Assembly (NCBI RefSeq): GCF_029919115.1
Contig: NZ_CP123990.1
Span: forward strand, 4,180,501 to 4,244,500
Direction: 5' to 3'
DNA: 64,000 nt
From: Variovorax paradoxus
GTDB taxonomy: Bacteria > Pseudomonadota > Gammaproteobacteria > Burkholderiales > Burkholderiaceae_C
The translations under genes and the position numbers were made by a program. This document shows positions 1 to 8,592 of this stretch, piece by piece. The stretch's first letter is position 1, and each line of letters starts with the position of its first letter. The notes below the pieces were generated by a model. That model ran no database searches, was not told where the DNA came from, and saw nothing but the letters and a program-made list of their open reading frames with translations.

Positions 1-545
1 CCCACCTCGTCCTTCAGCGACTCGACGATCAGCTGCGACGGGCTGCCCGCGCCATATGAGGCATGCGAGTAGGTGCCCGGCTTCTCCTTGGCGGCGGCCA
101 CCAGTTCCTTGATGGTCTTGGCCGGAAACTTGGAGTTGGCGATGAGCACAAGGCCCTGGCGCATCGTCGTTGCAACCGGCACCAGGTCCTTGTCGGGATC
201 GAACGGGAGCTTGCTGTAGATGTACGGGTTGATGGTGAACGCCGTCGAGAGGTTGTAGAGAAAGGTGTAGCCGTCAGGCGGCGCCTTGGCGACCGTGTCG
301 GACGCAAGGTTGCCGGCCGTGCCGGGCTTGTTGTCGATGAGCACGGGCACGCCGAGCTTGCGGCTTGCGTACTCGCCGTACAGGCGCGCAAAGATGTCGG
401 GCGGCGTGCCGGGTGCAAAGCCCACCACGATCCTGATCGGCTTGCTCGGCCATTCGGGTGCCTGGGCACCTGCAAGGCCAGAGGCCACGCTGCCCGCAAT
501 GCCCAGCACCAGGCCGAGCATCTTGTTGAAGGTTGTCGAACGCAT
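1..545 (-). CDS. Bug/TctC-family periplasmic solute-binding protein, C-terminal part outside the window
   Basis: Periplasmic binding protein of the tripartite tricarboxylate (Bug) type, which presents carboxylates or aromatics to a transporter. Translation from the ATG at 545 gives a signal peptide ending near AGAQA, then WPSKPIRIVVGFAPG and VLIDNKPG, the usual first strand and Asp/Asn-Lys-Pro-Gly signature of the family. About 181 residues are present of an expected 320 or so; the gene runs off the left edge. A GGAGACAAAG ribosome site lies just upstream of the start. It is the last visible gene of the minus-strand operon beginning at 4519 and follows a second Bug gene, 62 bases away. No TctA/TctB membrane subunits are visible, so the transporter partner is unknown. 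Confidence 0.9.
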   Translation of the reverse strand, partial: MRSTTFNKMLGLVLGIAGSVASGLAGAQAPEWPSKPIRIVVGFAPGTPPDIFARLYGEYASRKLGVPVLIDNKPGTAGNLASDTVAKAPPDGYTFLYNLSTAFTINPYIYSKLPFDPDKDLVPVATTMRQGLVLIANSKFPAKTIKELVAAAKEKPGTYSHASYGAGSPSQLIVESLKDEV

Positions 546-607
546 TTCTTTGTCTCCTTGGGCCGCTGCGTGCCCGTGTTTTGGTAATTTCGCTTCTTGT
601 CTTTTCT

Positions 608-1573
608 TCAATCGACCTGTGCGCCCGAACGGCGCACGGCCTCGCCCCACTTCGCGATCTCGGCCGTGCCGAAGGCCGCCATCTCCGCCGCGTTCATGGC
701 CATGGGCTCGATGCCCTGCACTGCCAGCTTGTCGCGCACCGCAGGTTGGGCGAGCACGGCCTGCGTTGCTTCGCGCAGCCGGTCGCGCTGCGCGGCAGGC
801 ATGTCGGCGGGTGCATACAACATGAACCACGCGACCAGGTCGAAGTCGGGTATGCCCTGCTCGGCGAGCGTGGGCACATCGGGTGCGGCCGTGCTCCGCC
901 GGGCGCTCGATGCGCCGAGGGCGCGCAGCTTGCCGGCGCGCACCTGCGGCAGCACGGCGGCCGGGTGATAGAACATGAACTGCACGTTGCCCGCCATCAC
1001 CTCGGTGAGCGCCTGCGCGCCATCGCGGTAAGGCACGTGCACGAAGTCCTTGCCCAGCCGCAGGTTCAGCAGTTCGCCCGCAAGGTGGCCCGAGGTGCCG
1101 TTGCCGGCCGACGCAAAGCTCACCGACTTGCCGCTGGCCTGCCGCATGTCCGCCACCGTCTTCCACGGTGCCGCGGCGGGCACCACCAGCAGCGTGGGCG
1201 TCGCGCCCACAAAGCCCAGCGGCACGAAGTCGCGCTGCGGCTGGTAGGAGAGCCGCTTGTAGAGCGAGGCGTTGATGGCATGCGTGCCCACGGTGCCCAG
1301 CAGCACGGTGTGCGCTTCCGCACCCGAACGGGCCACCAGCTCGCTGCCGATGGCGCCGCCCGCACCGGGCCGGTTGTCGACGATCACTGGCTGCGACAGC
1401 TGGCGCCCCAAGGCTTCGGCCAACACGCGCCCGACGATGTCGGTCGAGGTGCCGGCGGCAAAGGGCACGACCAGCTTGATGGGCCTGCTGTCGCCGGCCT
1501 GCGCCCAAGCGCCGGCCTGCGAAAGCAGCGTGGCGGCAAGTGTTGCCGCTGCCAGGACTGCGCGGCGCTTCAT
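608..1573 (-). CDS. Bug/TctC-family periplasmic solute-binding protein
   Basis: Complete 321-residue Bug-type receptor, normal length for the family. Residues 1-25 are a signal peptide (MKRRAVLAAATLAATLLSQA, cleavage after AWA). The mature protein starts with SRPIKLVVPFAAGTSTDIVGR and then has VIVDNRPGAGG, the conserved ligand-binding loop. The start codon at 1573 overlaps the stop of the upstream lyase-like gene (ATGA), so the two are translationally coupled. Two adjacent Bug genes suggest that one substrate has two receptors, or that the pathway handles two related acids. The ligand cannot be read from the sequence. Confidence 0.93.
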   Translation of the reverse strand: MKRRAVLAAATLAATLLSQAGAWAQAGDSRPIKLVVPFAAGTSTDIVGRVLAEALGRQLSQPVIVDNRPGAGGAIGSELVARSGAEAHTVLLGTVGTHAINASLYKRLSYQPQRDFVPLGFVGATPTLLVVPAAAPWKTVADMRQASGKSVSFASAGNGTSGHLAGELLNLRLGKDFVHVPYRDGAQALTEVMAGNVQFMFYHPAAVLPQVRAGKLRALGASSARRSTAAPDVPTLAEQGIPDFDLVAWFMLYAPADMPAAQRDRLREATQAVLAQPAVRDKLAVQGIEPMAMNAAEMAAFGTAEIAKWGEAVRRSGAQVD

Positions 1574-2376
1574 GCCGGTTTTCCGAAGCCCGCGGGCACG
1601 GTGCCGTTGTACTGGAGCTCGCGCGTGGCCTGATAGGACAGCGCAAAGCCGCTCGGCGTTTCAGCTTCTTCCGCCAGGTGCGCAATGAGCCCCGCCGTGC
1701 GCGCAAGAATCGGCACGCCCCGCAGCGACGCCACCGGAAAACCCACACCCAGCAGCACCGCCGGAATGGCTGCGGACACGTTCATGCGCAGGTCCTTGCC
1801 GACGATGCCCGGAATCACTTCTTCGAGCGCTTGCGCAATGCGCACGTAGCGCAGGTCTGCACCTGCCTGCGTAGCCACTTCGATCAGCCGGTCGACGCGC
1901 GGATCGCGCTCCTTGTGCAGCGGATGGCCGTAGCCCGGAATGGCCGCGCGCGCCGCCTTCAGCTCGGCAATGGCTGCCGTGGCGGCGTCTGGCAGCGTGG
2001 CGCCCGCATCCACGCGTGCCGCCACGTCCATGAACAGGCGGCCGGCCGTTTCAGAGGCGCCGAGGATCACCGAGCCGCAGCCGAGGATGCCCGCCGCCAC
2101 CGCACCTTGCAGCGCATCGGGCGCTGCCGCAAAGGTCATGCGGCTGGCCTGAACGCTGGGCACCAGGCCGTGCTCCGCAATGGCGACCAGCGTGGCATTG
2201 AGCACGGCACTGCACGCCGCATCGGGGCGCCGCCCGGTGAGCAGCAGAAAGAAATAGTCGGCAAACGAGAGGTGCCCGATCAGCTCCTGGCACAGGTCCT
2301 GCCCGCGCACGACGATGGTGTGTTCGTCCGAGGTGCAGATGGCGGTGCTTGGGACGGTGGACTTTCCGATCTTCAT
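1570..2376 (-). CDS. citryl-CoA lyase-like protein (short citrate-synthase fold)
   Basis: 268-residue member of the citrate synthase superfamily, of the short form usually annotated citryl-CoA lyase, expected to cleave or form a C-C bond next to a CoA thioester. The motif GYGHPLHKERDPRVDRL (about residues 150-166) matches the second active-site histidine region of citrate synthases. The first active-site region reads GCGSVILGASE, without the histidine of true synthases, which argues for a lyase or a changed reaction. It lies 12 bases after the dioxygenase and overlaps the Bug gene by four bases. With the CoA-transferase of the same operon it suggests that a di- or tricarboxylate is activated as a CoA ester and then split. 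The substrate is inferred, not shown. Confidence 0.8.
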   Translation of the reverse strand: MKIGKSTVPSTAICTSDEHTIVVRGQDLCQELIGHLSFADYFFLLLTGRRPDAACSAVLNATLVAIAEHGLVPSVQASRMTFAAAPDALQGAVAAGILGCGSVILGASETAGRLFMDVAARVDAGATLPDAATAAIAELKAARAAIPGYGHPLHKERDPRVDRLIEVATQAGADLRYVRIAQALEEVIPGIVGKDLRMNVSAAIPAVLLGVGFPVASLRGVPILARTAGLIAHLAEEAETPSGFALSYQATRELQYNGTVPAGFGKPA

Positions 2377-2388
2377 GGCTGGCGTCTT

Positions 2389-3306
2389 TCAGGCGTGTTG
2401 GGGTTCGAGGCGGAAGTCGTAGTGCGCCGACCAGTACGGCGTTTGCAGCGTCTTGCCGTCGGGCGCGCGACCCGCGGGGTGCGATTCGAAATCGACGATC
2501 AGGCTGGGCCGCACGCCGAACACCGCATCGGATTCGATGTACGGGCTGCCGGCCACGAACAGGTGCGTGGTCACGGGCACATGGCCCGGCGCCGAAACCA
2601 TCATGTGGATGTGCCCGGGTCGGTTGGGATGGCGGCCCATCGCATCGAGCATGCGGCCCACGGGCCCGTCGACCGGAATGGGATAGAAGGTCGGGCGGAT
2701 CGACCAGAACCAGTAGCGGCCCTCATGGTCGGTGCGGATGCGCCCGCGCGCGGCCATAGCGGCGCCTTCGATCTGCATGTCGTACACGCCCTCGCCGTCG
2801 CCCGACCAGATGTCGAGCAGCGCACTCTGCAGCGGCTGGCCATGGGTGTCGGTCACGCGGCCGCTGTAGAAGGTCGGCTCGCCCCGCGCGCCCTGCGCCA
2901 CGTCGGCACCCAGCGGCAGATCGGGTGCGCCTTCCCAATAGAAGGGGCCCTGCACCGTGGCGTGCGTGGCCTCGCTCAGCTCGGTGGCTTCTGTGGCACC
3001 GCTGCCCGCGCGGCTGCGCTTGCCGGCGGCGGCGCGCAGCTGGTCGAGCATCACCACCATCATCGAGGCGCCCAGCGTGTCAGACAGCAGGATGAACTCC
3101 TGCCGCTTGTCGGTGCAGGTCTGGCCCACCGCCGTCAGAAACTCGATGCCTTTCATCCATTCATCGGGCTTCAGGTCCACCTCGCGGATGAACGCATGCA
3201 GGTGGGTGATGAGCGACTGCATGATCTCTGCAAAGCGCGCATCGCCGGCGCCTTCCAGCCGCTGCAGCACGGCGTGCGTCAGCTCGCTTTCGTTCGATGG
3301 GGTCAT
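2389..3306 (-). CDS. intradiol ring-cleavage dioxygenase (catechol/hydroxyquinol 1,2-dioxygenase family)
   Basis: 305 residues from the ATG at 3306, chosen because GGAGACAA stands just upstream; an ATG 33 bases earlier has no such site. An N-terminal helical dioxygenase domain (about 1-110) precedes the catalytic beta sandwich. The non-heme Fe(III) ligands are visible: Tyr175 in GVYDMQ, Tyr208 in PTFYPIP, His232 and His234 in RPGHIHMM. The usual GPFYWEGAP and RIRTDHEGRY motifs are present. The enzyme would open a catechol-type ring between the two hydroxyls to give a muconate or maleylacetate-type acid in the cytoplasm. Its place between a CoA-transferase and a lyase implies that the ring-cleavage product is processed further as a CoA ester. 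Which catechol is used is not deducible. Confidence 0.88.
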   Translation of the reverse strand: MTPSNESELTHAVLQRLEGAGDARFAEIMQSLITHLHAFIREVDLKPDEWMKGIEFLTAVGQTCTDKRQEFILLSDTLGASMMVVMLDQLRAAAGKRSRAGSGATEATELSEATHATVQGPFYWEGAPDLPLGADVAQGARGEPTFYSGRVTDTHGQPLQSALLDIWSGDGEGVYDMQIEGAAMAARGRIRTDHEGRYWFWSIRPTFYPIPVDGPVGRMLDAMGRHPNRPGHIHMMVSAPGHVPVTTHLFVAGSPYIESDAVFGVRPSLIVDFESHPAGRAPDGKTLQTPYWSAHYDFRLEPQHA

Positions 3307-3358
3307 GTTCTTTTGTCTCCTGGCTCTGTTTTGATTCAAGGGCTGTGTCGAGAGAGAT

Positions 3359-4519
3359 TCAGCTCGCGCCCGGCGGCTGCCCCAGGCGCTTGCGGATCGG
3401 ATCGACGATGGATGCGTTGTCGGCGCCGAGTGTGGGCGGCGCCGTCACTTCCAGCGCGCGCTCGCCGTCGAAGCTCACGGGCGAGCGGATGGTGCGCCAT
3501 TCGCCGCCCTCCGGATGCGGCGCGCTCACCTCCAATTGCAGGTGCCGCGCCTGCGGGTCTTCCATGGCCTCGCGGGTGTCGTACATGGGGGCATGCGGCA
3601 CGTCTTCCGCCTCGAGCCGGGCGCACCAGGTGGCGCGCGGCTGCTGGCGGAACAGCTCACCGAGCAGCGTGATCAGGTCTTCCTGGTGGGCGATGCGCGC
3701 CTCGCGCGAGGCAAAGCGCGGGTCCGCGAAAAGCTGCGGCCGCTCGATCGCATTGGCCAAGCCCTGCCAGAACTTCTCGGGCGACGACATGTGCAGCGCA
3801 ATCCAGAGGCCGTCCGCGCACTCCAGCACGTAGGACTGCGACACGCTCGGCCGGCTGAACGGGCCCATGACCTCGCTCTCTGAAAAGTAGTGCGTGAATG
3901 CGTCGAGGTTGAAGTGGCACATGGCCTCCAGCATCGACACTTCCACCGCGCGGCCAACGCCGGTGCGGCCCCGTTCGACCAGCGCGCCGAGCACGCCATA
4001 GGCGGCATAGAAGCCGGTCATGGCGTCGGCCAACGCGGGGCCCACCACGCGCGGGTTGGCGGGGTTCACCAGCAGCTTGAGAAAGGCGCTCGCGGCCTGC
4101 GCCACCGTGTCGTAGGCGGGACGGCCGGCGGCGGGGCCCGTTTGCCCGAAGCCGCTGATGGCGCAGTACACCAGCCGCGGATTGAGCGCGCGCAGGCGGG
4201 CTTCGCCGGCCCCAAGCCGGTCGGCCGCGCCGGGCCGGAAATTCTGGATGTAGACATCCGCGTCCTTGACGAGTTCGTCGAACACGGCCGCGTCTTCGGG
4301 CAGCTTGGGGTTGAGCGTGATGCTGCGCTTGTTTCGGTTGTAGGTCTGGAAGTGAGGGCTGTAGAGCCCGCCGCGAAAAGCGCGGAACGGGTCGCCCGCG
4401 CCGGGCTGCTCGATCTTCACCACCTCGGCACCCAGGTCTGCGAGAAACATGCCCGCGGCCGGCCCTGTGATGAACGTGCCTTGTTCCAGCACCTTGATGC
4501 CGCTGAGGACTTTTTGCAC
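3359..4519 (-). CDS. family III (CaiB/BaiF) CoA-transferase
   Basis: 386 residues starting at GTG 4519, preceded by an AGGAGA site. An ATG further upstream at 4630 is possible but would run into the promoter of the divergent LysR gene. It begins LSGIKVLEQGTFITGPAAGM, the typical opening of the family, followed by GAEVVKIEQPGAGDPFR. The expected catalytic aspartate is Asp165 in GPALADAMTG. The enzyme transfers CoA from one acid to another through a glutamyl/aspartyl anhydride without ATP. As first gene of the operon with the dioxygenase, the lyase-like protein and two Bug receptors, it probably activates the imported acid or the ring-cleavage product. Confidence 0.88.
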   Translation of the reverse strand: MQKVLSGIKVLEQGTFITGPAAGMFLADLGAEVVKIEQPGAGDPFRAFRGGLYSPHFQTYNRNKRSITLNPKLPEDAAVFDELVKDADVYIQNFRPGAADRLGAGEARLRALNPRLVYCAISGFGQTGPAAGRPAYDTVAQAASAFLKLLVNPANPRVVGPALADAMTGFYAAYGVLGALVERGRTGVGRAVEVSMLEAMCHFNLDAFTHYFSESEVMGPFSRPSVSQSYVLECADGLWIALHMSSPEKFWQGLANAIERPQLFADPRFASREARIAHQEDLITLLGELFRQQPRATWCARLEAEDVPHAPMYDTREAMEDPQARHLQLEVSAPHPEGGEWRTIRSPVSFDGERALEVTAPPTLGADNASIVDPIRKRLGQPPGAS

Positions 4520-4641
4520 CGAGGCGTCTCCTGATTGTTGTAAGGACTGGAAGAAACTGTAGGCGGCGCCGGCCGTTTCTGAAAATGATTGTTTTTCATC
4601 GTTAGCATCGATGCCATCGATCATCGGCACCCAAAACCGCC
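4520..4641. promoter_or_regulatory. divergent promoter region between CoA-transferase operon and LysR gene
   Basis: 122 bases separate the GTG start of the minus-strand catabolic operon from the ATG of a LysR regulator on the plus strand. The stretch is AT-richer than its surroundings and holds AATGATTG and TTTTTCATC half sites around 4581-4600, plus two ATCGAT hexamers near 4607-4620. LysR proteins usually bind such divergent regions and control both sides. No unambiguous -10/-35 pair could be read. Confidence 0.5.
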
Positions 4642-5541
4642 ATGGAACTCCGGCACCTGCGCTACTTCATCGCCCTCTCAGGCTCGCTCAACTTCACCCG
4701 CGCGGCCGAGCGCCTGCACGTGACGCAGTCGACCCTGTCGCACCAGATCAAGCAGCTCGAAGAAGAAATCGGCCAACCGCTGTTCGACCGCATCGGCAAG
4801 CGGGTGAGCCTGACCGAGGCGGGCGACGAGTTTCTGCACTACTGCACCAAGGCCCTGCACGAGATCGACCTGGGCCTGGGCGCGCTGCGCCAGAGCAGCT
4901 CCGACGTGGCGGGCGAACTGCGCGTGGGCTCCACGCATACTTTCAACCTCGGCTTCATTCCCGACTGCATCGCGAGCTTTCACGGCAAGCACCCGCAGGT
5001 GAAGGTGGTGGTGGAAGAACTCTCGGCCGACCAGATTGCCGCGCGGCTGCAACAGGGCACGCTCGACCTTGGCATTGCCTACCGGCCGAATACGCCCGGC
5101 CCGCTCCAGTTCGAGCCGCTCTACAACGAGGAGATGGTTCTGGTGGTGGCGAAGAAGCACCCTCTTGCGCGGCGCAAGCGCGTGCGCATGGTGGAGCTGC
5201 ATCGCCTGCCCATGGTGCTTCTGCCAGGCAGCTTCGCCACCCGCCAGATGCTCGACGAATGCTTTCGCTCCTGCGGCGCGCAGCCCCACGTGGTGGCGGA
5301 AATCAACACGCTGGCACCCATGATGGACCTCGTCGCCAAGACGCAGCTGGCCTCCATCATGGCCGCCAATGTCGTTACTGCTCAGTCGGGCCTCGTGGTC
5401 GTTCGGCTCGAAAGCCCCACGCCGGTGCGCACGCCCGGCATGCTGTGGTCGCCTGTGGCGCGCGACGCGGCGGCCACGCGCGCGTTCTCGACCATCGTGC
5501 GCAAGCTGGCGCTGCGAAGCAGCCTGCAGGGTACCCAGTAG
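4642..5541 (+). CDS. LysR-family transcriptional regulator (CynR-like)
   Basis: 299 residues, normal LysR length. The N-terminal winged helix-turn-helix is complete (MELRHLRYFIALSGSLNFTR, ERLHVTQSTLSHQIKQLE), followed by the periplasmic-binding-protein-like effector domain from about residue 90. It is divergent from the CoA-transferase/dioxygenase operon with 122 bases between, so it is very probably the operon's activator, responding to the imported acid or an intermediate. The start is the first ATG; the translated sequence aligns with the family from residue 1. Confidence 0.93.
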   Translation: MELRHLRYFIALSGSLNFTRAAERLHVTQSTLSHQIKQLEEEIGQPLFDRIGKRVSLTEAGDEFLHYCTKALHEIDLGLGALRQSSSDVAGELRVGSTHTFNLGFIPDCIASFHGKHPQVKVVVEELSADQIAARLQQGTLDLGIAYRPNTPGPLQFEPLYNEEMVLVVAKKHPLARRKRVRMVELHRLPMVLLPGSFATRQMLDECFRSCGAQPHVVAEINTLAPMMDLVAKTQLASIMAANVVTAQSGLVVVRLESPTPVRTPGMLWSPVARDAAATRAFSTIVRKLALRSSLQGTQ

Positions 5542-5612
5542 CGGGGCGCACTGGTGTCCGGGGCATTCTTCTTGCATGATCGAAAGAACCCCAACACTGA
5601 GCGCACCGTGAC

Positions 5613-6515
5613 ATGAGCCCGGTATTCCTATTGCTTGTCCACGCAGACCCACAGCAGGTAAAGCGCCTGTTGCAGCGGCTGGTTCCCGTGGGCCGCTGCT
5701 TTGTCCATGTCGATGCAAAGTCCGACCTTTCGGCGTTCCGCATCGAGGACTCGCGCGTGAACTACCTGCACGACCGCGTCGACGTGCGCTGGGGCGCCAT
5801 CTCGCAGGTCGATGCCACCTTGAAGCTCATGCGCACCGCACTCGCCAGATGCGACGCGACGCAGGTCAGCCATTTCGTGCTGCTCTCCGGCAACTGCTAC
5901 CCGGTGCGTCCGCTCGAAGAGTTTCGCGACTATTCGCGGTCGCATGCGGGCATGAACTTTCTGAAGATGATTCCGCTCGCAAGCACGCGCAAGCTGCATG
6001 AGCGCGTTCGCCATTTCTGGTTCTACCAGGACCTTCCGGTCGACGGCCGCAAGTTCACCCTCGTAAGGCTGGCGCGCGGCCTGCTGCAGTTTGCCGGCAA
6101 GCTCGGCCGCCGTTCGTTTGCGGCCATTCCACAATGGCATTTCGGCTCCCAATGGTGGGCGCTGACACCCGAAGCCGTGGGGTACCTCGTTTCGCACCCG
6201 CTCGAAGGGGCGGCGAAGCGCTTTCTGCGGTTTTCAAAAGCGCCGGACGAAATCTACTTTCATACGCTGCTTGCACACTCTCCGCTGCGGCACAGCGTGA
6301 AGCGCGTCAGCGGCTCGGGCGTGTGGGATGCGGCCAACCTGCACCTGATCGACCCCTCGCTGTCGCGCTGGTTTCACGCCGCGGACTGCGACGAAATCGT
6401 CGCGTCCGACAGGTGGTTCGTGCGCAAGGTCGGCAGCGGCATCTCGGGCGACCTGTGTGACAGGCTGGACGAGATCGACGAGCTGGCTGCGGAAGAAAAC
6501 AGGAAGACTGCGTAG
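5613..6515 (+). CDS. core-2/I-branching-type glycosyltransferase (GT14-like)
   Basis: 300-residue protein resembling the bacterial branch of the beta-1,6-N-acetylglucosaminyltransferase family. Recognisable family blocks are FLLLVHADPQQVKRLLQRL, FVHVDAKSDLSAF, VDVRWGAISQVDATLKLM, FVLLSGNCYPVRP and FGSQWWALT. It has no signal peptide or membrane helix and should act in the cytoplasm with a nucleotide sugar, modifying an unknown acceptor (surface glycan or a small molecule). It stands alone, eight bases from the convergent YciI gene, with no polysaccharide genes nearby, so its role is open. Confidence 0.8.
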   Translation: MSPVFLLLVHADPQQVKRLLQRLVPVGRCFVHVDAKSDLSAFRIEDSRVNYLHDRVDVRWGAISQVDATLKLMRTALARCDATQVSHFVLLSGNCYPVRPLEEFRDYSRSHAGMNFLKMIPLASTRKLHERVRHFWFYQDLPVDGRKFTLVRLARGLLQFAGKLGRRSFAAIPQWHFGSQWWALTPEAVGYLVSHPLEGAAKRFLRFSKAPDEIYFHTLLAHSPLRHSVKRVSGSGVWDAANLHLIDPSLSRWFHAADCDEIVASDRWFVRKVGSGISGDLCDRLDEIDELAAEENRKTA

Positions 6516-6522
6516 CGCCGGC

Positions 6523-6819
6523 TCAGCCGCGCGAACGCAAGTGGCGCATCGGAAGAATCTCGTAGCGCGCACCGCCGGCAGCCACCATCGGGTCTTGCGA
6601 GGTCAGGGCGTGGATGTCCTGATCTTCGCCGACCTGATAGAGCGACAGGCCCCATCCGCCCGCCGGATCGTCCACCGGCCCGTGCGCAACCACGACGGCC
6701 TTGTCGAGCAGATCGTTCAGGAAGGCCGCGTGGTGCTTCATCAGGTCGGCCTCTTCGGAACTCATGGTCGCCAGAAAATCGGCGCGCGGAGGCAGGAACT
6801 TGCACAGGTAGTATTTCAT
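6523..6819 (-). CDS. YciI-family protein
   Basis: 98 residues with the ferredoxin-like YciI pattern: KYYLCKFLPPRADFLATMSS, LMKHHAAFLNDLLDKAVVV, then AHGPVDDPAGGWGLSLYQV. The central His-Asp pair typical of the fold (LMKHHAAF and the later ALTSQDPM) is present. Small cytoplasmic proteins of this family are often of unknown function or act as dehydrochlorinase-like enzymes. The start at 6819 has AAGGAG six bases upstream. It is convergent with the glycosyltransferase and follows the truncated dehydrogenase remnant, possibly once in one transcript with it. Confidence 0.85.
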   Translation of the reverse strand: MKYYLCKFLPPRADFLATMSSEEADLMKHHAAFLNDLLDKAVVVAHGPVDDPAGGWGLSLYQVGEDQDIHALTSQDPMVAAGGARYEILPMRHLRSRG

Positions 6820-6833
6820 TCGGGCTCCTTGAA

Positions 6834-7187
6834 TCAGGCCGACAGGTTCATTTCCTTGCGGAAACTCTTCTCGAAAGTCTTCTCGGGCACAAAGCGCCGC
6901 ATGAGGCGCAGCTGCCCCGCTTTCTTGCCGGGGGTGTAGCGCAGCTTCGGCGCTGCAGCAGTGGCCGCCTTGACCACCGTGCTTGCAACTTCTTCCGCAG
7001 TATCGCCTGAGGCGATGGCCTTGCGCCAGGTGGCATTCATTCCCGAGCGGCCCTGTTCGTATGCCTCGGACATGCGATCGGGCTGGGCCGCACTCTCCTC
7101 GAGCGCCGTGCGGGTGAAGGCCGGCTCCACCAATGCCACGCGGATTCCGAACCCTCGGACTTCATGGTCGAGCGATTCGGAATAGCC
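6834..7187 (-). pseudogene. C-terminal remnant of a short-chain dehydrogenase/reductase
   Basis: Reading the minus strand, the SDR C-terminal half begins abruptly at GYSESLDHEVRGFGIRVALV (around 7187) and continues through EPAFTRTALEES to a normal end EKTFEKSFRKEMNLSA. In intact SDRs the text before this block is the YxxxK catalytic motif and the Rossmann half; both are absent. The open frame beyond 7187 translates to unrelated sequence, because from there the DNA encodes an AraC fragment on the other strand. About 118 residues of an expected 270-280 remain, without catalytic residues, so no enzyme activity is expected. Confidence 0.85.
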
Positions 7188-7376
7188 TCGCTGGCCCACC
7201 CCTACCTGCAGAACTCCGACATGTCCGGCGCGGAAATCTCGTTTCTGCTGGGCTTCGAGGACCCGAACTCCTTTGTGCGGGCGTTTCAGGGGTGGACCGG
7301 CACGACACCGCAGGCTGTACGTTCCGGCGCACTGCCCAACCGATCGTTTGCGCATTCCACTCGATTTCTTGCCTGA
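7188..7376 (+). pseudogene. C-terminal remnant of an AraC-family regulator
   Basis: Only the second helix-turn-helix of an AraC protein remains: LAHPYLQNSDMSGAEISFLL followed by GFEDPNSFVRAFQGWTGTTP and a normal C-terminus. The text begins exactly where the opposing SDR remnant stops (about 7187). The natural reading is that a deletion joined two convergently reading 3' ends. No start codon with a ribosome site stands in front. A regulator of this size without the first HTH and the sensor domain is unlikely to work. Confidence 0.82.
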
Positions 7377-7452
7377 TCCTCTGGCACTGCCGCTCTTTTG
7401 CAGTCAAGGATTTGCCCCGGCGCTAGAGTGTTCCGCGGAAGGCTCCAGCAAC

Positions 7453-8394
7453 ATGGCACCCAAACCCCACGACACGGCCGCCCTGCCCGTTCCGCCGCAG
7501 GAGGCAATGGTCCGCATCATCGGCGCGCGCACCACGGGCTCTGGCGACTTCGAAACGCCCATTGCAGGCCTCGGCTTCTTCAGGCGCGACGTCCCGGCGG
7601 CGCCGATGGTGTGCATGGTCGAGCCGAGCATCGTGCTTGTCGCGCAAGGCGCAAAGCAGATGTGGGTGGGTGGTGACGCCTATCCGTACGACACATCGCG
7701 TTTTCTCGTCACCTCCCTCGACGTGCCCGCCAACTCAGAAGTGCTGGCGGCAAGCCCTGAGCGGCCCTGCCTCGGGCTGGTGCTGAAGCTGGACGTGCGG
7801 ATACTGGCCGAGCTGGTCGCGCAGGGCGGCCTCCCGCCGCATCGCGATCGTCCGCTAGGGGTGGGCGTGGGCATCGGCACGGCAACACCCGCGCTGCTGG
7901 CGCCGTTCGGCCGCCTGCTGGAACTGCTGGACGAGCCCGCGGCCATTCCTGTTCTTGCGCCGCTGATCCACCGAGAAATTCACTACCGGCTGCTGATGAG
8001 CGACCAGGCGCCCAAGCTGCGGCAGATCGCCTCCGTGGATGGCCAAGGCTACAGGGTTGCAAGAGCCATCGATTGGCTGAAGCTCAACTATGCCTCGCCT
8101 CTTCGCGTCAATGAGCTCGCGGCGCGCGTGCAGATGAGCACGCCCACGTTCCATCACCACTTTCGCCAGCTCACCGCAATGAGCCCGCTGCAGTACCAGA
8201 AGTGGCTGCGGCTGAACGAAGCCAAGCGGTTGATGCTGAGCGAGCACTCCGACGCGGCGAGCGCCGCCTTCAGCGTCGGCTATGAAAGCCCCTCGCAGTT
8301 CAGCCGCGAATACAGCCGGTTGTTCGGCGCTCCGCCCAAGCGGGACATCGACGTGCTGCGAGGTGTCGAGCTCAGCGGATCAGGCAAGAAATGA
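7453..8394 (+). CDS. AraC-family transcriptional regulator
   Basis: 313 residues from the ATG at 7453, which has GGAAGG nine bases upstream; the frame is open further back but only through the AraC remnant region. The N-terminal AraC_N/cupin-like sensor covers about 20-180 (GLGFFRRDVPAAPMVCMVEP, VLVAQGAKQMWVGGDAYPYD). The C-terminal double HTH spans 205-300 (RVNELAARVQMSTPTFHHHF, FSVGYESPSQFSREYSRLFG). It lies 198 bases upstream of paoABC in the same direction and is a plausible aldehyde-responsive regulator of that operon, though this is inferred from position only. Confidence 0.93.
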   Translation: MAPKPHDTAALPVPPQEAMVRIIGARTTGSGDFETPIAGLGFFRRDVPAAPMVCMVEPSIVLVAQGAKQMWVGGDAYPYDTSRFLVTSLDVPANSEVLAASPERPCLGLVLKLDVRILAELVAQGGLPPHRDRPLGVGVGIGTATPALLAPFGRLLELLDEPAAIPVLAPLIHREIHYRLLMSDQAPKLRQIASVDGQGYRVARAIDWLKLNYASPLRVNELAARVQMSTPTFHHHFRQLTAMSPLQYQKWLRLNEAKRLMLSEHSDAASAAFSVGYESPSQFSREYSRLFGAPPKRDIDVLRGVELSGSGKK

Positions 8395-8592
8395 AGCGGA
8401 TTGCTCTATCAGATCCCGCGCGCGGCTTCTAAAAACGGTGATCCGGCCTTGCCTTTCGGGCTGAGGACTTTTTGCTGTCGGGGAACCCAACCGGCAACAA
8501 AGAGCCCGTCTCCTATTGCCATTGCCGATGGCTCGCGATATCAGCGGTGATCGCCCAAAGAACCCCACGAACCTCGAACAACAGGAGCTGAC

